Source: Lineus longissimus
Taxonomy: Eukaryota > Nemertea > Pilidiophora > Heteronemertea > Lineidae
NCBI RefSeq assembly: GCF_910592395.1
Contig: NC_088321.1
Span: 16,680,001-16,744,000 of the forward strand
Direction: 5' to 3'
DNA: 64,000 nucleotides
Part shown: in pieces, positions 37,506-51,500 of the stretch
Position numbering within the stretch: position 1 is the stretch's first letter
How the letters are laid out: the number at the start of each line of letters is the position of its first letter
Notes under the pieces: model-generated
What the model was told of the DNA's origin: nothing
What the model saw: the letters and a program-made list of their open reading frames with translations, nothing else
The model's database searches: none
Made by a program: the position numbers and the translations under genes

Positions 37506-40500
37506 CCTGAACGATGGAAGACAATGGTCACAACCAGTCTAGGACATCACACCGACTTGATGCCTCCGCCTGAACGATGGAAGAAAATGATAACAACCAG
37601 TCTAGGACATCACATCGACTTGATGTCTTTGCCTGAACGATGGAAGAAAATGATAACAACCAGTCTAGGACATCACACCGACTTGATGTCTCCGCCTGAA
37701 CGATGGAAGAAAATGATAACAACCAGTCTAGGACATTACACCGACTTGATGCCTCTGCCTGAACGATGGAAGAAAATGATAACAACCAGTCTAGGACATC
37801 ACACTGACTTGATGTCTTTGCCTGAACGATGGAAGAAAATGATAACAACCAGTCTAGGACATCACACCGACTTGATGTCTCCACCTGAACGATGGAAGAC
37901 AATGGTGTCAACCAGTCTAGGACATCACACCGACTTGATGTCTCCGCCTGAACGATGGAAGAAAATGGTATCAACCAGGCTAGGACATCACACCGACTTG
38001 ATGTCTCCGCCTGAACGATGGAAGAAAATGGTATCAACCAGGCTAGGACATCACACCGACTTGATGTCTCCGCCTGAACGATGGAAGAAAATGGTATCAA
38101 CCAATCTAGGACATCACACTGACTTGATGTCTCCGCCTGAACGATGGAAGAAAATGGTATCAACCAGTCTAGGACATCACACCGACTTGATGTCTCATCC
38201 TGAACGATGGAAGAAAATGGTCACAACCAGTCTAGGACATCACACTGACTTGATGTCTCCGCCTGAACGATGGAGGACAATGGTATCAACCAGTCTAGGA
38301 CATCACACCGACTTGATGTCTCATCCTGAACGATGGAAGAAAATGGTCACAACCAGTCTAGGACATCACACTGACTTGATGTCTCCGCCTGAACGATGGA
38401 AGAAAATGATAACAACCAGTCTAGGACATCACATCGACTTGATGCCTCCGCCTGAACGATGGAAGAAAAAGATAACATCCAGTCTAGGACATCACACTGA
38501 CTTGATGCCTCTGCCTGAACGATGGAAGAAAATGGTATCAACCAGTCTAGGACATCACACTGACTTGATGTCTCCGCCTGAACGATGGAAGAAAATGATA
38601 ACAACCAGTCTAGGACATCACACTGACTTGATGTCTCCGCCTGAACGATGGATGAAAATGATAACAACCAGTCGAGGACATCACATCGACTTGATGCCTC
38701 CGCCTGAGCGATGGAAGAAAATGGTATCAACCAGTCTAGGACATCACACTGACTTGATGTCTCCGCATGAACGATGGGAGAAAATGATAACAACCAGTCT
38801 AGGACATCACACTGACTTGATGTCTCCGCCTGAACGATGGAAGAAAATGGTATCAACCAATCTAGGACATCACACTGACTTGATGCCTCCACCTGAACGA
38901 TGGAAGAAAATGGTATCAGGCAGTCTAGGACATCACACTGACTTGATGCCTCCACCTGAACGATGGAAGAAAATGGTATCAACCAGTCTAGGACATCACA
39001 CTGACTTGATGCCTCCACCTGAACGATGGAAGAAAATGGTCACAACCAGTCTAAGACTTCAAACTGACTTGATGTCTCCGCCTGAACGATGGAAGACAAT
39101 GGTCGCAACCAGTCTAAGACTTCAAACTGACTTGATGTCTCCGCCTGAACGATGGAAGACAATGGTCACAACCAGTCAAGGACATCACACCGACTTGATG
39201 CCTCCGCCTGAACGATGGAAGAAAATGGTATCAACCAGTCTAGGACATCACACCGACTTGATGCCTCCGCCTGAACGATGGAGGACAATGGTATCAACCA
39301 GTCGAGGACATCACACCGACTTGATGCCTCCACCTGAACGATGGAAGAAAATGGTATCAACCAGTCTAGGACATCACACCGACTTGATGCCTCCACCTGA
39401 ACGATGGAAGAAAATGGTCACAACCAGTCTAGGACATCACACCGACTTGATACCTCCACCTGAACGATGGAAGACAATGGTCACAACCAGTCTAAGACAT
39501 CACACCGACTTGATGCCTCCACCTGAACGATGGAAGACAATGGTCACAACCAGTCTAAGACATCGCACTGACTTGATGTATCATCCTGAACGATGGAAGA
39601 CAATGGTCACAACCAGTCTAGGACATCACACCGACTTGATGCCTCCACCTGAACGATGGAAGACAATGGTCAAAACTAGTCTAGGACATCACACCGACTT
39701 GATGCCTCCACCTGAACGATGGAAGACAATGGTCACAACCGGTCTAGGACATCACACCGACTTGATGCCTCCACCTGAACGATGGAAGACAATGGTCACA
39801 ACCAGTCTAGGACATCACACCGACTTGATGCCTCCTCCTGAACGATGGAAGACAATGGTCACAACCAGTCTAGGACATCACACCGACTTGATGCCTCCAC
39901 CTGAACGATGGAAGACAATGGTCAAAACTAGTGTAGGACATCACACCGACTTGATGCCTCCACCTGAACGATGGAAGACAATGGTCACAACCGGTCTAGG
40001 ACATCACACCGACTTGATGCCTCCACCTGAACGATGGAAGACAATGGTCAAAACTAGTCTAGGACATCACACCGACTTGATGCCTCCACCTGAACGATGG
40101 AAGACAATGGTCACAACCGGTCTAGGACATCACACCGACTTGATGCCTCCACCTGAACGATGGAAGACAATGGTCGCAACCAGTCTCGGACATCACACCG
40201 ACTTGATGCCTCCACCTGAACGATGGAAGAAAATGGTATCAACCAGTCTAGGACATCACACCGACTTGATGTCTCTGCCTGAACGATGGAAGAAAATGGT
40301 ATCAACCAATCTAGGACATCACACTGACTTGATGCCTCCACCTGAACGATGGAAGAAAATGGTATCAGGCAGTCTAGGATATCACACTGACTTGATGCCT
40401 CCACCTGAACGATGGAAGAAAATGGTATCAGGCAGTCTAGGACATCACACTGACTTGATGCCTCCACCTGAACGATGGAAGAAAATGGTATCAACCAGTC

Positions 40501-40724
40501 TAGGACATCACACTGACTTGATGCCTCCACCTGAACGATGGAAGAAAATGGTCACAACCAGTCTAGGACATCACACCGACTTGATGCCTCCACCTGAACG
40601 ATGTAAGACAATGGTCGCAACCAGTCTAGGACATCACACCGACTTGATGACTCCACCTGAACGATGGAAGAAAATGGTATCAACTCTAGGACATCACACC
40701 AACTTGATGCCTCCACCTGAATGA
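37505..40724 (+). repeat. Junction-proximal, heterogeneous part of satellite B
   Basis: The first units after the border contain variants that are rare or absent further in: ATGATAACAACC units, CACATCGAC, TCTTTGCCT and CCTCTGCCT, AGGCTAGGACATC (37978 and 38041), GCATGAACGATGGGAG near 38766, and AAGATAACATCC near 38470. From about 38830 the CCTCCACCT forms take over and the array becomes more regular. A three-base loss near 40684 (TCAACTCTAGG) makes one 60-bp unit. Confidence 0.8.
37524..40724 (+). other. Longest repeat-derived open frame in satellite B (probably not a gene)
   Basis: An open frame of 1066 codons reads the monomer as a 21-residue repeat, MVTTSLGHHTDLMPPPERWK plus T or K. It has about 51 repeats and ends at TGA where a CGA codon has lost its CpG cytosine. 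Other frames of this kind end at 41858, 43370, 44504, 46268, 47780 (the same TGA), 49763, 50519 and 54993 (GGA to TGA), 51557 and 56913 (GAA to TAA), 61079 and 63661 (AAG to TAG), and 60093 and 62675 (one-base loss). No signal peptide, known domain, non-repeat terminus, promoter or splice pattern is seen. Replacement differences between units are frequent (P/S, T/S/A/K, K/R, S/G/N), and the minus strand is also open. A repeat-protein exon cannot be fully excluded without RNA data. Confidence 0.2.
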
Positions 40725-43700
40725 TGGAAGACAATGGTCAAAACCAGCCTTGGACATCACACCGACTTGATGCCTCCACCTGAACGATGGAAGAAAATGG
40801 TCACAACCAGTCTGGGACATTGCACCGACTTGATGCCTCCTCCTGAACGATGGAAGACAATGGTCACAACCAGTCTAGGACATCACACCGACTTGATGCC
40901 TCCACCTGAACGATGGAAGACAATGGTCAAAACTAGTCTAGGACATCACACCGACTTGATGCCTCCACCTGAACGATGGAAGACAATGGTCACAACCGGT
41001 CTAGGACATCACACCGACTTGATGCCTCCACCTGAACGATGGAAGACAATGGTCAAAACTAGTCTAGGACATCACACCGACTTGATGCCTCCACCTGAAC
41101 GATGGAAGACAATGGTCACAACCGGTCTAGGACATCACACCGACTTGATGCCTCCACCTGAACGATGGAAGACAATGGTCACAACCAGTCTAGGACATCA
41201 CACCGACTTGATGCCTCCTCCTGAACGATGGAAGACAATGGTCACAACCAGTCTAGGACATCACACCGACTTGATGCCTCCACCTGAACGATGGAAGACA
41301 ATGGTCAAAACTAGTCTAGGACATCACACCGACTTGATGCCTCCACCTGAACGATGGAAGACAATGGTCACAACCGGTCTAGGACATCACACCGACTTGA
41401 TGCCTCCACCTGAACGATGGAAGACAATGGTCAAAACCAGTCTAGGACATCACACCGACTTGATGCCTCCACCTGAACGATGGAAGACAATGGTCACAAC
41501 CGGTCTAGGACATCACACCGACTTGATGCCTCCACCTGAACGATGGAAGACAATGGTCGCAACCAGTCTCGGACATCACACCGACTTGATGCCTCCACCT
41601 GAACGATGGAAGAAAATGGTATCAACCAGTCTAGGACATCACACCGACTTGATGTCTCGGCCTGAACGATGGAAGAAAATGGTATCAACCAATCTAGGAC
41701 ATCACACTGACTTGATGCCTCCACCTGAACGATGGAAGAAAATGGTATCAGGCAGTCTAGGACATCACACCGACTTGATGCCTCCACCTAAACGATGGAA
41801 GAAAATGGTATCAACCAGTCTAGGACATCACACCAACTTGATGCCTCCACCTGAATGATGGAAGACAATGGTCAAAACCAGCCTTGGACATCACACCGAC
41901 TTGATGCCTCCACCTGAACGATGGAAGAAAATGGTCACAACCAGTCTGGGACATTGCACCGACTTGATGCCTCCTCCTGAACGATGGAAGACAATGGTCA
42001 CAACCAGTCTAGGACATCACACCGACTTGATGCCTCCACCTGAACGATGGAAGACAATGGTCAAAACTAGTCTAGGACATCACACCGACTTGATGCCTCC
42101 ACCTGAACGATGGAAGACAATGGTCACAACCGGTCTAGGACATCACACCGACTTGATGCCTCCACCTGAACGATGGAAGACAATGGTCAAAACTAGTCTA
42201 GGACATCACACCGACTTGATGCCTCCACCTGAACGATGGAAGACAATGGTCACAACCAGTCTAGGACATCACACCGACTTGATGCCTCCACCTGAACGAT
42301 GGAAGACAATGGTCACAACCAGTCTAGGACATCACACCGACTTGATGCCTCCACCTGAACGATGGAAGACAATGGTCACAACCAGTCTAGGACATCACAC
42401 CGACTTGATGCCTCCACCTGAACGATGGAAGACAATGGTCAAAACTAGTGTAGGACATCACACCGACTTGATGCCTCCACCTGAACGATGGAAGACAATG
42501 GTCACAACCGGTCTAGGACATCACACCGACTTGATGCCTCCACCTGAACGATGGAAGACAATGGTCAAAACTAGTCTAGGACATCACACCGACTTGATGC
42601 CTCCACCTGAACGATGGAAGACAATGGTCACAACCGGTCTAGGACATCACACCGACTTGATGCCTCCACCTGAACGATGGAAGACAATGGTCGCAACCAG
42701 TCTCGGACATCACACCGACTTGATGCCTCCACCTGAACGATGGAAGAAAATGGTATCAACCAGTCTAGGACATCACACCGACTTGATGTCTCGGCCTGAA
42801 CGATGGAAGAAAATGGTATCAACCAATCTAGGACATCACACTGACTTGATGCCTCCACCTGAACGATGGAAGAAAATGGTATCAGGCAGTCTAGGATATC
42901 ACACTGACTTGATGCCTCCACCTGAACGATGGAAGAAAATGGTATCAGGCAGTCTAGGACATCACACTGACTTGATGCCTCCACCTGAACGATGGAAGAA
43001 AATGGTATCAACCAGTCTAGGACATCACACTGACTTGATGCCTCCACCTGAACGATGGAAGAAAATGGTCACAACCAGTCTAGGACATCACACCGACTTG
43101 ATGCCTCCACCTGAACGATGTAAGACAATGGTCGCAACCAGTCTAGGACATCACACCGACTTGATGACTCCACCTGAACGATGGAAGAAAATGGTATCAA
43201 CTAGTCTAGGACATCACACCAACTTGATGCCTCCACCTGAACGATGGAAGACAATGGTCGCAACCAGTCTAGGACATCACACCGACTTGATGCCTCCACC
43301 TAAACGATGGAAGAAAATGGTATCAACCAGTCTAGGACATCACACCAACTTGATGCCTCCACCTGAATGATGGAAGACAATGGTCAAAACCAGTCTTGGA
43401 CATCACACCGACTTGATGCCTCCACCTGAACGATGGAAGACAATGGTCACAACCAGTCTGGGACATCGCACTGACTTGATGTCTCATCCTGAACGATGGA
43501 AGACAATGGTCACAACCAGTCTAGGACATCACACTGACTTGATGCCTCCACCTGAACGATGGAAGAAAATGGTATCAACCAGTCTACGACATCACACTGA
43601 CTTGATGCCTCCACCTGAACGATGGAAGACAATGGTCGCAACCAGTCTAGGACATCACACCGACTTGATGCCTCCACCTGAACGATGGAAGACAATGGTC

Positions 43701-46700
43701 AAAACTAGTCTAGGACATCACACCGACTTGATGCCTCCACCTGAACGATGGAAGACAATGGTCACAACCGGTCTAGGACATCACACCGACTTGATGCCTC
43801 CACCTGAACGATGGAAGACAATGGTCGCAACCAGTCTCGGACATCACACCGACTTGATGCCTCCACCTGAACGATGGAAGAAAATGGTATCAACCAGTCT
43901 AGGACATCACACCGACTTGATGTCTCGGCCTGAACGATGGAAGAAAATGGTATCAACCAATCTAGGACATCACACTGACTTGATGCCTCCACCTGAACGA
44001 TGGAAGAAAATGGTATCAGGCAGTCTAGGATATCACACTGACTTGATGCCTCCACCTGAACGATGGAAGAAAATGGTATCAGGCAGTCTAGGACATCACA
44101 CTGACTTGATGCCTCCACCTGAACGATGGAAGAAAATGGTATCAACCAGTCTAGGACATCACACTGACTTGATGCCTCCACCTGAACGATGGAAGAAAAT
44201 GGTCACAACCAGTCTAGGACATCACACCGACTTGATGCCTCCACCTGAACGATGTAAGACAATGGTCGCAACCAGTCTAGGACATCACACCGACTTGATG
44301 ACTCCACCTGAACGATGGAAGAAAATGGTATCAACTAGTCTAGGACATCACACCAACTTGATGCCTCCACCTGAACGATGGAAGACAATGGTCGCAACCA
44401 GTCTAGGACATCACACCGACTTGATGCCTCCACCTAAACGATGGAAGAAAATGGTATCAACCAGTCTAGGACATCACACCAACTTGATGCCTCCACCTGA
44501 ATGATGGAAGACAATGGTCAAAACCAGTCTTGGACATCACACCGACTTGATGCCTCCACCTGAACGATGGAAGACAATGGTCACAACCAGTCTGGGACAT
44601 CGCACTGACTTGATGTCTCATCCTGAACGATGGAAGACAATGGTCACAACCAGTCTAGGACATCACACTGACTTGATGCCTCCACCTGAACGATGGAAGA
44701 AAATGGTATCAACCAGTCTACGACATCACACTGACTTGATGCCTCCACCTGAACGATGGAAGACAATGGTCGCAACCAGTCTAGGACATCACACCGACTT
44801 GATGCCTCCACCTGAACGATGGAAGAAAATGGTCACAACCAGTCTGGGACATTGCACCGACTTGATGTCTCATCCTGAACGATGGAAGACAATGGTCACA
44901 ACCAGTCTAGGACATCACACCGACTTGATGTCTCCGCCTGAACGATGGAAGAAAATGGTATCAACCAGTCTAGGGCATCACACCGACTTGATGCCTCCAC
45001 CTGAACGATGGAAGAAAATGGTATCAACCAGTCTAGGACATCACACCGACTTGATGCCTCCACCTGAACGATGGAAGAAAATGGTATCAACCAGTCTAGG
45101 ACATCACACCGACTTGATGCCTCCACCTGAACGATGGAGGACAATGGTATCAACCAGTCTAGGACATCACACCGACTTGATGCCTCCACCTGAACGATGG
45201 AAGAAAATGGTCACAACCAGTCTGGGACATTGCACCGACTTGATGCCTCCTCCTGAACGATGGAAGACAATGGTCACAACCAGTCTAGGACATCACACCG
45301 ACTTGATGCCTCCACCTGAACGATGGAAGACAATGGTCAAAACTAGTCTAGGACATCACACCGACTTGATGCCTCCACCTGAACGATGGAAGACAATGGT
45401 CACAACCGGTCTAGGACATCACACCGACTTGATGCCTCCACCTGAACGATGGAAGACAATGGTCACAACTAGTCTAGGACATCACACCGACTTGATGCCT
45501 CCACCTGAACGATGGAAGACAATGGTCACAACCAGTCTAGGACATCACACCGACTTGATGCCTCCACCTGAACGATGGAAGACAATGGTCACAACCAGTC
45601 TAGGACATCACACCGACTTGATGCCTCCTCCTGAACGATGGAAGACAATGGTCACAACCAGTCTAGGACATCACACCGACTTGATGCCTCCACCTGAACG
45701 ATGGAAGACAATGGTCAAAACTAGTCTAGGACATCACACCGACTTGATGCCTCCACCTGAACGATGGAAGACAATGGTCACAACCGGTCTAGGACATCAC
45801 ACCGACTTGATGCCTCCACCTGAACGATGGAAGACAATGGTCAAAACTAGTCTAGGACATCACACCGACTTGATGCCTCCACCTGAACGATGGAAGACAA
45901 TGGTCACAACCGGTCTAGGACATCACACCGACTTGATGCCTCCACCTGAACGATGGAAGACAATGGTCGCAACCAGTCTCGGACATCACACCGACTTGAT
46001 GCCTCCACCTGAACGATGGAAGAAAATGGTATCAACCAGTCTAGGACATCACACCGACTTGATGTCTCGGCCTGAACGATGGAAGAAAATGGTATCAACC
46101 AATCTAGGACATCACACTGACTTGATGCCTCCACCTGAACGATGGAAGAAAATGGTATCAGGCAGTCTAGGACATCACACCGACTTGATGCCTCCACCTA
46201 AACGATGGAAGAAAATGGTATCAACCAGTCTAGGACATCACACCAACTTGATGCCTCCACCTGAATGATGGAAGACAATGGTCAAAACCAGCCTTGGACA
46301 TCACACCGACTTGATGCCTCCACCTGAACGATGGAAGAAAATGGTCACAACCAGTCTGGGACATTGCACCGACTTGATGCCTCCTCCTGAACGATGGAAG
46401 ACAATGGTCACAACCAGTCTAGGACATCACACCGACTTGATGCCTCCACCTGAACGATGGAAGACAATGGTCAAAACTAGTCTAGGACATCACACCGACT
46501 TGATGCCTCCACCTGAACGATGGAAGACAATGGTCACAACCGGTCTAGGACATCACACCGACTTGATGCCTCCACCTGAACGATGGAAGACAATGGTCAA
46601 AACTAGTCTAGGACATCACACCGACTTGATGCCTCCACCTGAACGATGGAAGACAATGGTCACAACCAGTCTAGGACATCGCACCGACTTGATGCCTCCA

Positions 46701-47780
46701 CCTGAACGATGGAAGACAATGGTCACAACCAGTCTAGGACATCACACCGACTTGATGCCTCCACCTGAACGATGGAAGACAATGGTCACAACCAGTCTAG
46801 GACATCACACCGACTTGATGCCTCCACCTGAACGATGGAAGACAATGGTCAAAACTAGTCTAGGACATCACACCGACTTGATGCCTCCACCTGAACGATG
46901 GAAGACAATGGTCACAACCGGTCTAGGACATCACACCGACTTGATGCCTCCACCTGAACGATGGAAGACAATGGTCACAACCAGTCTAGGACATCACACC
47001 GACTTGATGCCTCCACCTGAACGATGGAAGACAATGGTCACAACCGGTCTAGGACATCACACCGACTTGATGCCTCCACCTGAACGATGGAAGACAATGG
47101 TCGCAACCAGTCTCGGACATCACACCGACTTGATGCCTCCACCTGAACGATGGAAGAAAATGGTATCAACCAGTCTAGGACATCACACCGACTTGATGTC
47201 TCGGCCTGAACGATGGAAGAAAATGGTATCAACCAATCTAGGACATCACACTGACTTGATGCCTCCACCTGAACGATGGAAGAAAATGGTATCAGGCAGT
47301 CTAGGATATCACACTGACTTGATGCCTCCACCTGAACGATGGAAGAAAATGGTATCAGGCAGTCTAGGACATCACACTGACTTGATGCCTCCACCTGAAC
47401 GATGGAAGAAAATGGTATCAACCAGTCTAGGACATCACACTGACTTGATGCCTCCACCTGAACGATGGAAGAAAATGGTCACAACCAGTCTAGGACATCA
47501 CACCGACTTGATGCCTCCACCTGAACGATGTAAGACAATGGTCGCAACCAGTCTAGGACATCACACCGACTTGATGACTCCACCTGAACGATGGAAGAAA
47601 ATGGTATCAACTAGTCTAGGACATCACACCAACTTGATGCCTCCACCTGAACGATGGAAGACAATGGTCGCAACCAGTCTAGGACATCACACCGACTTGA
47701 TGCCTCCACCTAAACGATGGAAGAAAATGGTATCAACCAGTCTAGGACATCACACCAACTTGATGCCTCCACCTGAATGA
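40725..47780 (+). repeat. Satellite B higher-order blocks marked by a shared TGA
   Basis: Six copies of the rare CCTGAATGATGG variant, ending at 40724, 41858, 43370, 44504, 46268 and 47780, divide the array into blocks of 1134, 1512, 1134, 1764 and 1512 bp (18, 24, 18, 28 and 24 monomers). Within blocks the variant order repeats: CCGGTCTAGG units, then CTCGGACATC, TCTCGGCCT, CCAATCTAGG, CAGGCAGTCTAGG, and in the longer blocks CGATGTAAG and ATGACTCCACC. The blocks at 41859-43370 and 46269-47780 are nearly the same and lie 4410 bp (70 monomers) apart. Confidence 0.9.
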
Positions 47781-48559
47781 TGGAAGACAATGGTCAAAAC
47801 CAGTCTTGGACATCACACCGACTTGATGCCTCCACCTGAACGATGGAAGACAATGGTCAAAACCAGTCTTGGACATCACACCGACTTGATGCCTCCGCCT
47901 GAACGATGGAAGAAAATGGTATCAACCAGTCTAGGGCATCACACCGACTTGATGCCTCCACCTGAACGATGGAAGAAAATGGTATCAACCAGTCTAGGAC
48001 ATCACACCGACTTGATGCCTCCACCTGAACGATGGAAGAAAATGGTATCAACCAGTCTAGGACATCACACCGACTTGATGCCTCCACCTGAACGATGGAG
48101 GACAATGGTATCAACCAGTCTAGGACATCACACCGACTTGATGCCTCCACCTGAACGATGGAAGAAAATGGTATCAACCAGTCTAGGACATCACACCGAC
48201 TTGATGCCTCCACCTGAACGATGGAGGACAATGGTCACAACCAGTCTAGGACATCACACCGACTTGATGCCTCCACCAGAACGATGGAAGACAATGGTCA
48301 CAACCAGTCTAGGACATCGCACTTACTTGATGTCTCATCTTGAACGATGGAAGACAATGGTCACAACCAGTCTAGGACATCACACCGACTTGATGCCTCC
48401 ACTTGAACGATGGAAGACAATGGTCACAACTAGTCTAGGACATCACACAGACTTGATGCCTCCGCCTGAACGATGGAAGACAATGGTCACAACCAGTCTA
48501 CGACATCACACTGACTTGATGCCTCCACCTGAACGATGGAAGACAATGGTCACAACCAG

Positions 48560-51500
48560 TCTAGGACATCACACCGACTTGATGCCTTCACCTGAACGAT
48601 GGAAGACAGTGGTCACAACCAGTTTAGGACATCACACCGACTTGATGCCTCCACCTGAACGATGGAAGACAATGGTCGCAACCAGTCTAGGACATCACAC
48701 CGACTTGATGCCTCCACCTAAACGAAGGAAGAAAATGGTATCAACCAGTCTAGGACATCACACCGACATGATGTCTCCGCCTGAACAATGGAAGACAACG
48801 GTATCAACCAGTCTAGGACATCACACTGACTTGATGTCTCATCCTGAACGATGGAAGACAATGGTCACAACCAGTCTAGGACATCACACTGACTTGATGT
48901 CTCCGCCTGAACGATGGAAGAAAATGATAACAACCAGTCTAGGACATCACATCGACTTGATGTCTCCGCCTGAAGGATGGAAGAAAATGGTATCAACCAG
49001 TCTAGGACATCACGCTGACTTGATGTCTCCGCCTGAACGATGGAAGACAATGGTCGCCACCAGTCTAAGACTTCAAACTGACTTGATGTCTCCGCCTGAA
49101 CGATGGAAGACAATGGTCACAACCAGTCAAGGACATCACACCGACTTGATGCCTCCGCCTGAACGATGGAAGAAAATGGTATCAACAAGTCTAGGACATC
49201 ACACCGACTTGATGCCTCCGCCTGAACGATGGAGGACAATGGTATCAACCAGTCTAGGACATCACACTGACTTGATGCCTCCACCTGAACGATGGAAGAC
49301 AATGGTCACAACCAGTCTAGGACATCACACCGACTTGATGCCTCCGCCTGAACGATGGAGGACAATGGTATCAACCAGTCTAGGACATCACACCGACTTG
49401 ATGCCTCCACCTGAACGATGGAAGACAATGGTCACAACCAGTCTAGGACATCACACCGACTTGATGTCTCCACCTGAACGATGGAAGACAATGGTCACAA
49501 CCAGTCTAGGACATCACACCGACTTGATGCCTCCACCTGAACGATGGAGGACAATGGTATCAACCAGTCTAGGACATCACACCGACTTGATGCCTCCACC
49601 TGAACGATGGAGGACAATGGTATCAACCAGTCTAGGGCATCACACCGACTTGATGCCTCCGCCTGAACGATGGAGGACAATGGTATCAACCAGTCTAGGA
49701 CATCACACCGACTTGATGCCTCCACGTGAACGATGGAAGACAATGGTCACAACCAGTCTATGACATCACACCGACTTGATGTCTCCGCCTGAACGATGGA
49801 AGAAAATGGTATCAACCAATCTAGGACATCACACTGACTTGATGCCTCCACCTGAACGATGGAAGAAAATGGTATCAGGCAGTCTAGGACATCACACTGA
49901 CTTGATGCCTCCACCTGAACGATGGAAGAAAATGGTATCAACCAGTCTAGGACATCACACTGACTTGATGCCTCCGCCTGAACGATGGAGGACAATGGTA
50001 TCAACCAGTCTAGGACATCACACTGACTTGATGCCTCCACCTGAACGATGGAAGACAATGGTCACAACCAGTCTAGGACATCACACCGACTTGATGCCTC
50101 CGCCTGAACGATGGAGGACAATGGTATCAACCAGTCTAGGACATCACACCGACTTGATGCCTCCACCTGAACGATGGAAGACAATGGTCACAACCAGTCT
50201 AGGACATCACACCGACTTGATGTCTCCACCTGAACGATGGAAGACAATGGTCACAACCAGTCTAGGACATCACACCGACTTGATGCCTCCACCTGAACGA
50301 TGGAGGACAATGGTATCAACCAGTCTAGGACATCACACCGACTTGATGCCTCCACCTGAACGATGGAGGACAATGGTATCAACCAGTCTAGGGCATCACA
50401 CCGACTTGATGCCTCCGCCTGAACGATGGAGGACAATGGTATCAACCAGTCTAGGACATCACACCGACTTGATGCCTCCACGTGAACGATGGAAGACAAT
50501 GGTCACAACCAGTCTATGACATCACACCGACTTGATGTCTCCGCCTGAACGATGGAAGAAAATGGTATCAACCAATCTAGGACATCACACTGACTTGATG
50601 CCTCCACCTGAACGATGGAAGAAAATGGTATCAGGCAGTCTAGGACATCACACTGACTTGATGCCTCCACCTGAACGATGGAAGAAAATGGTATCAACCA
50701 GTCTAGGACATCACACTGACTTGATGCCTCCACCTGAACGATGGAAGAAAATGGTCACAACCAGTCTAGGACATCACACCGACTTGATGCCTCCACCTGA
50801 ACGATGGAAGACAATGGTTGCAACCAGTCTAGGACATCACACAGACTTGATGCCTCCACCTGAACGATGGAAGACAATGGTATCAACCAGTCTAGAACAT
50901 CACACCGACTTGATGCCTCCACCTGAACGATGGAAGACAATGGTCGCAACCAGTCTAGGACATCACACCGACTTGATGCCTCCACCTGAACAATGGAAGA
51001 AAATGGTATCAACCAGTCTACGACATCACACTGACTTGATGTCTCCACCTGAACGATGGAAGAAAATGGTCACAACCAGTCTAGGACATCACACCGACTT
51101 GATGCCTCCACCTGAACGATGGAAGACAATGGTCACAACCAGTCTAGGACATCGCACTGACTTGATGTCTCATCCTGAACGATGGAAGACAATGGTCACA
51201 ACCAGTCTAGGACATCACACCGACTTGATGCCTCCACCTGAACGATGGAAGATAATGGTCACAACTAGTCTAGGACATCACACAGACTTGATGCCTCCGC
51301 CTGAACGATGGAAGACAATGGTCACAACCAGTCTACGACATCACACTGACTTGATGCCTCCACCTGAACGATGGAAGACAATGGTCACAACCAGTCTAGG
51401 ACATCACACCGACTTGATGCCTTCACCTGAACGATGGAAGACAGTGGTCACAACCAGTCTAGGACATCACACCGACTTGATGCCTCCACCTGAACGATGG

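Noticed and set aside
41859-47780. Assembly duplication as the sole cause of the near-identical B blocks
   Set aside because: It cannot be excluded from sequence alone, but blocks of different monomer number and private variants in some copies fit real satellite turnover better. Read depth would decide.
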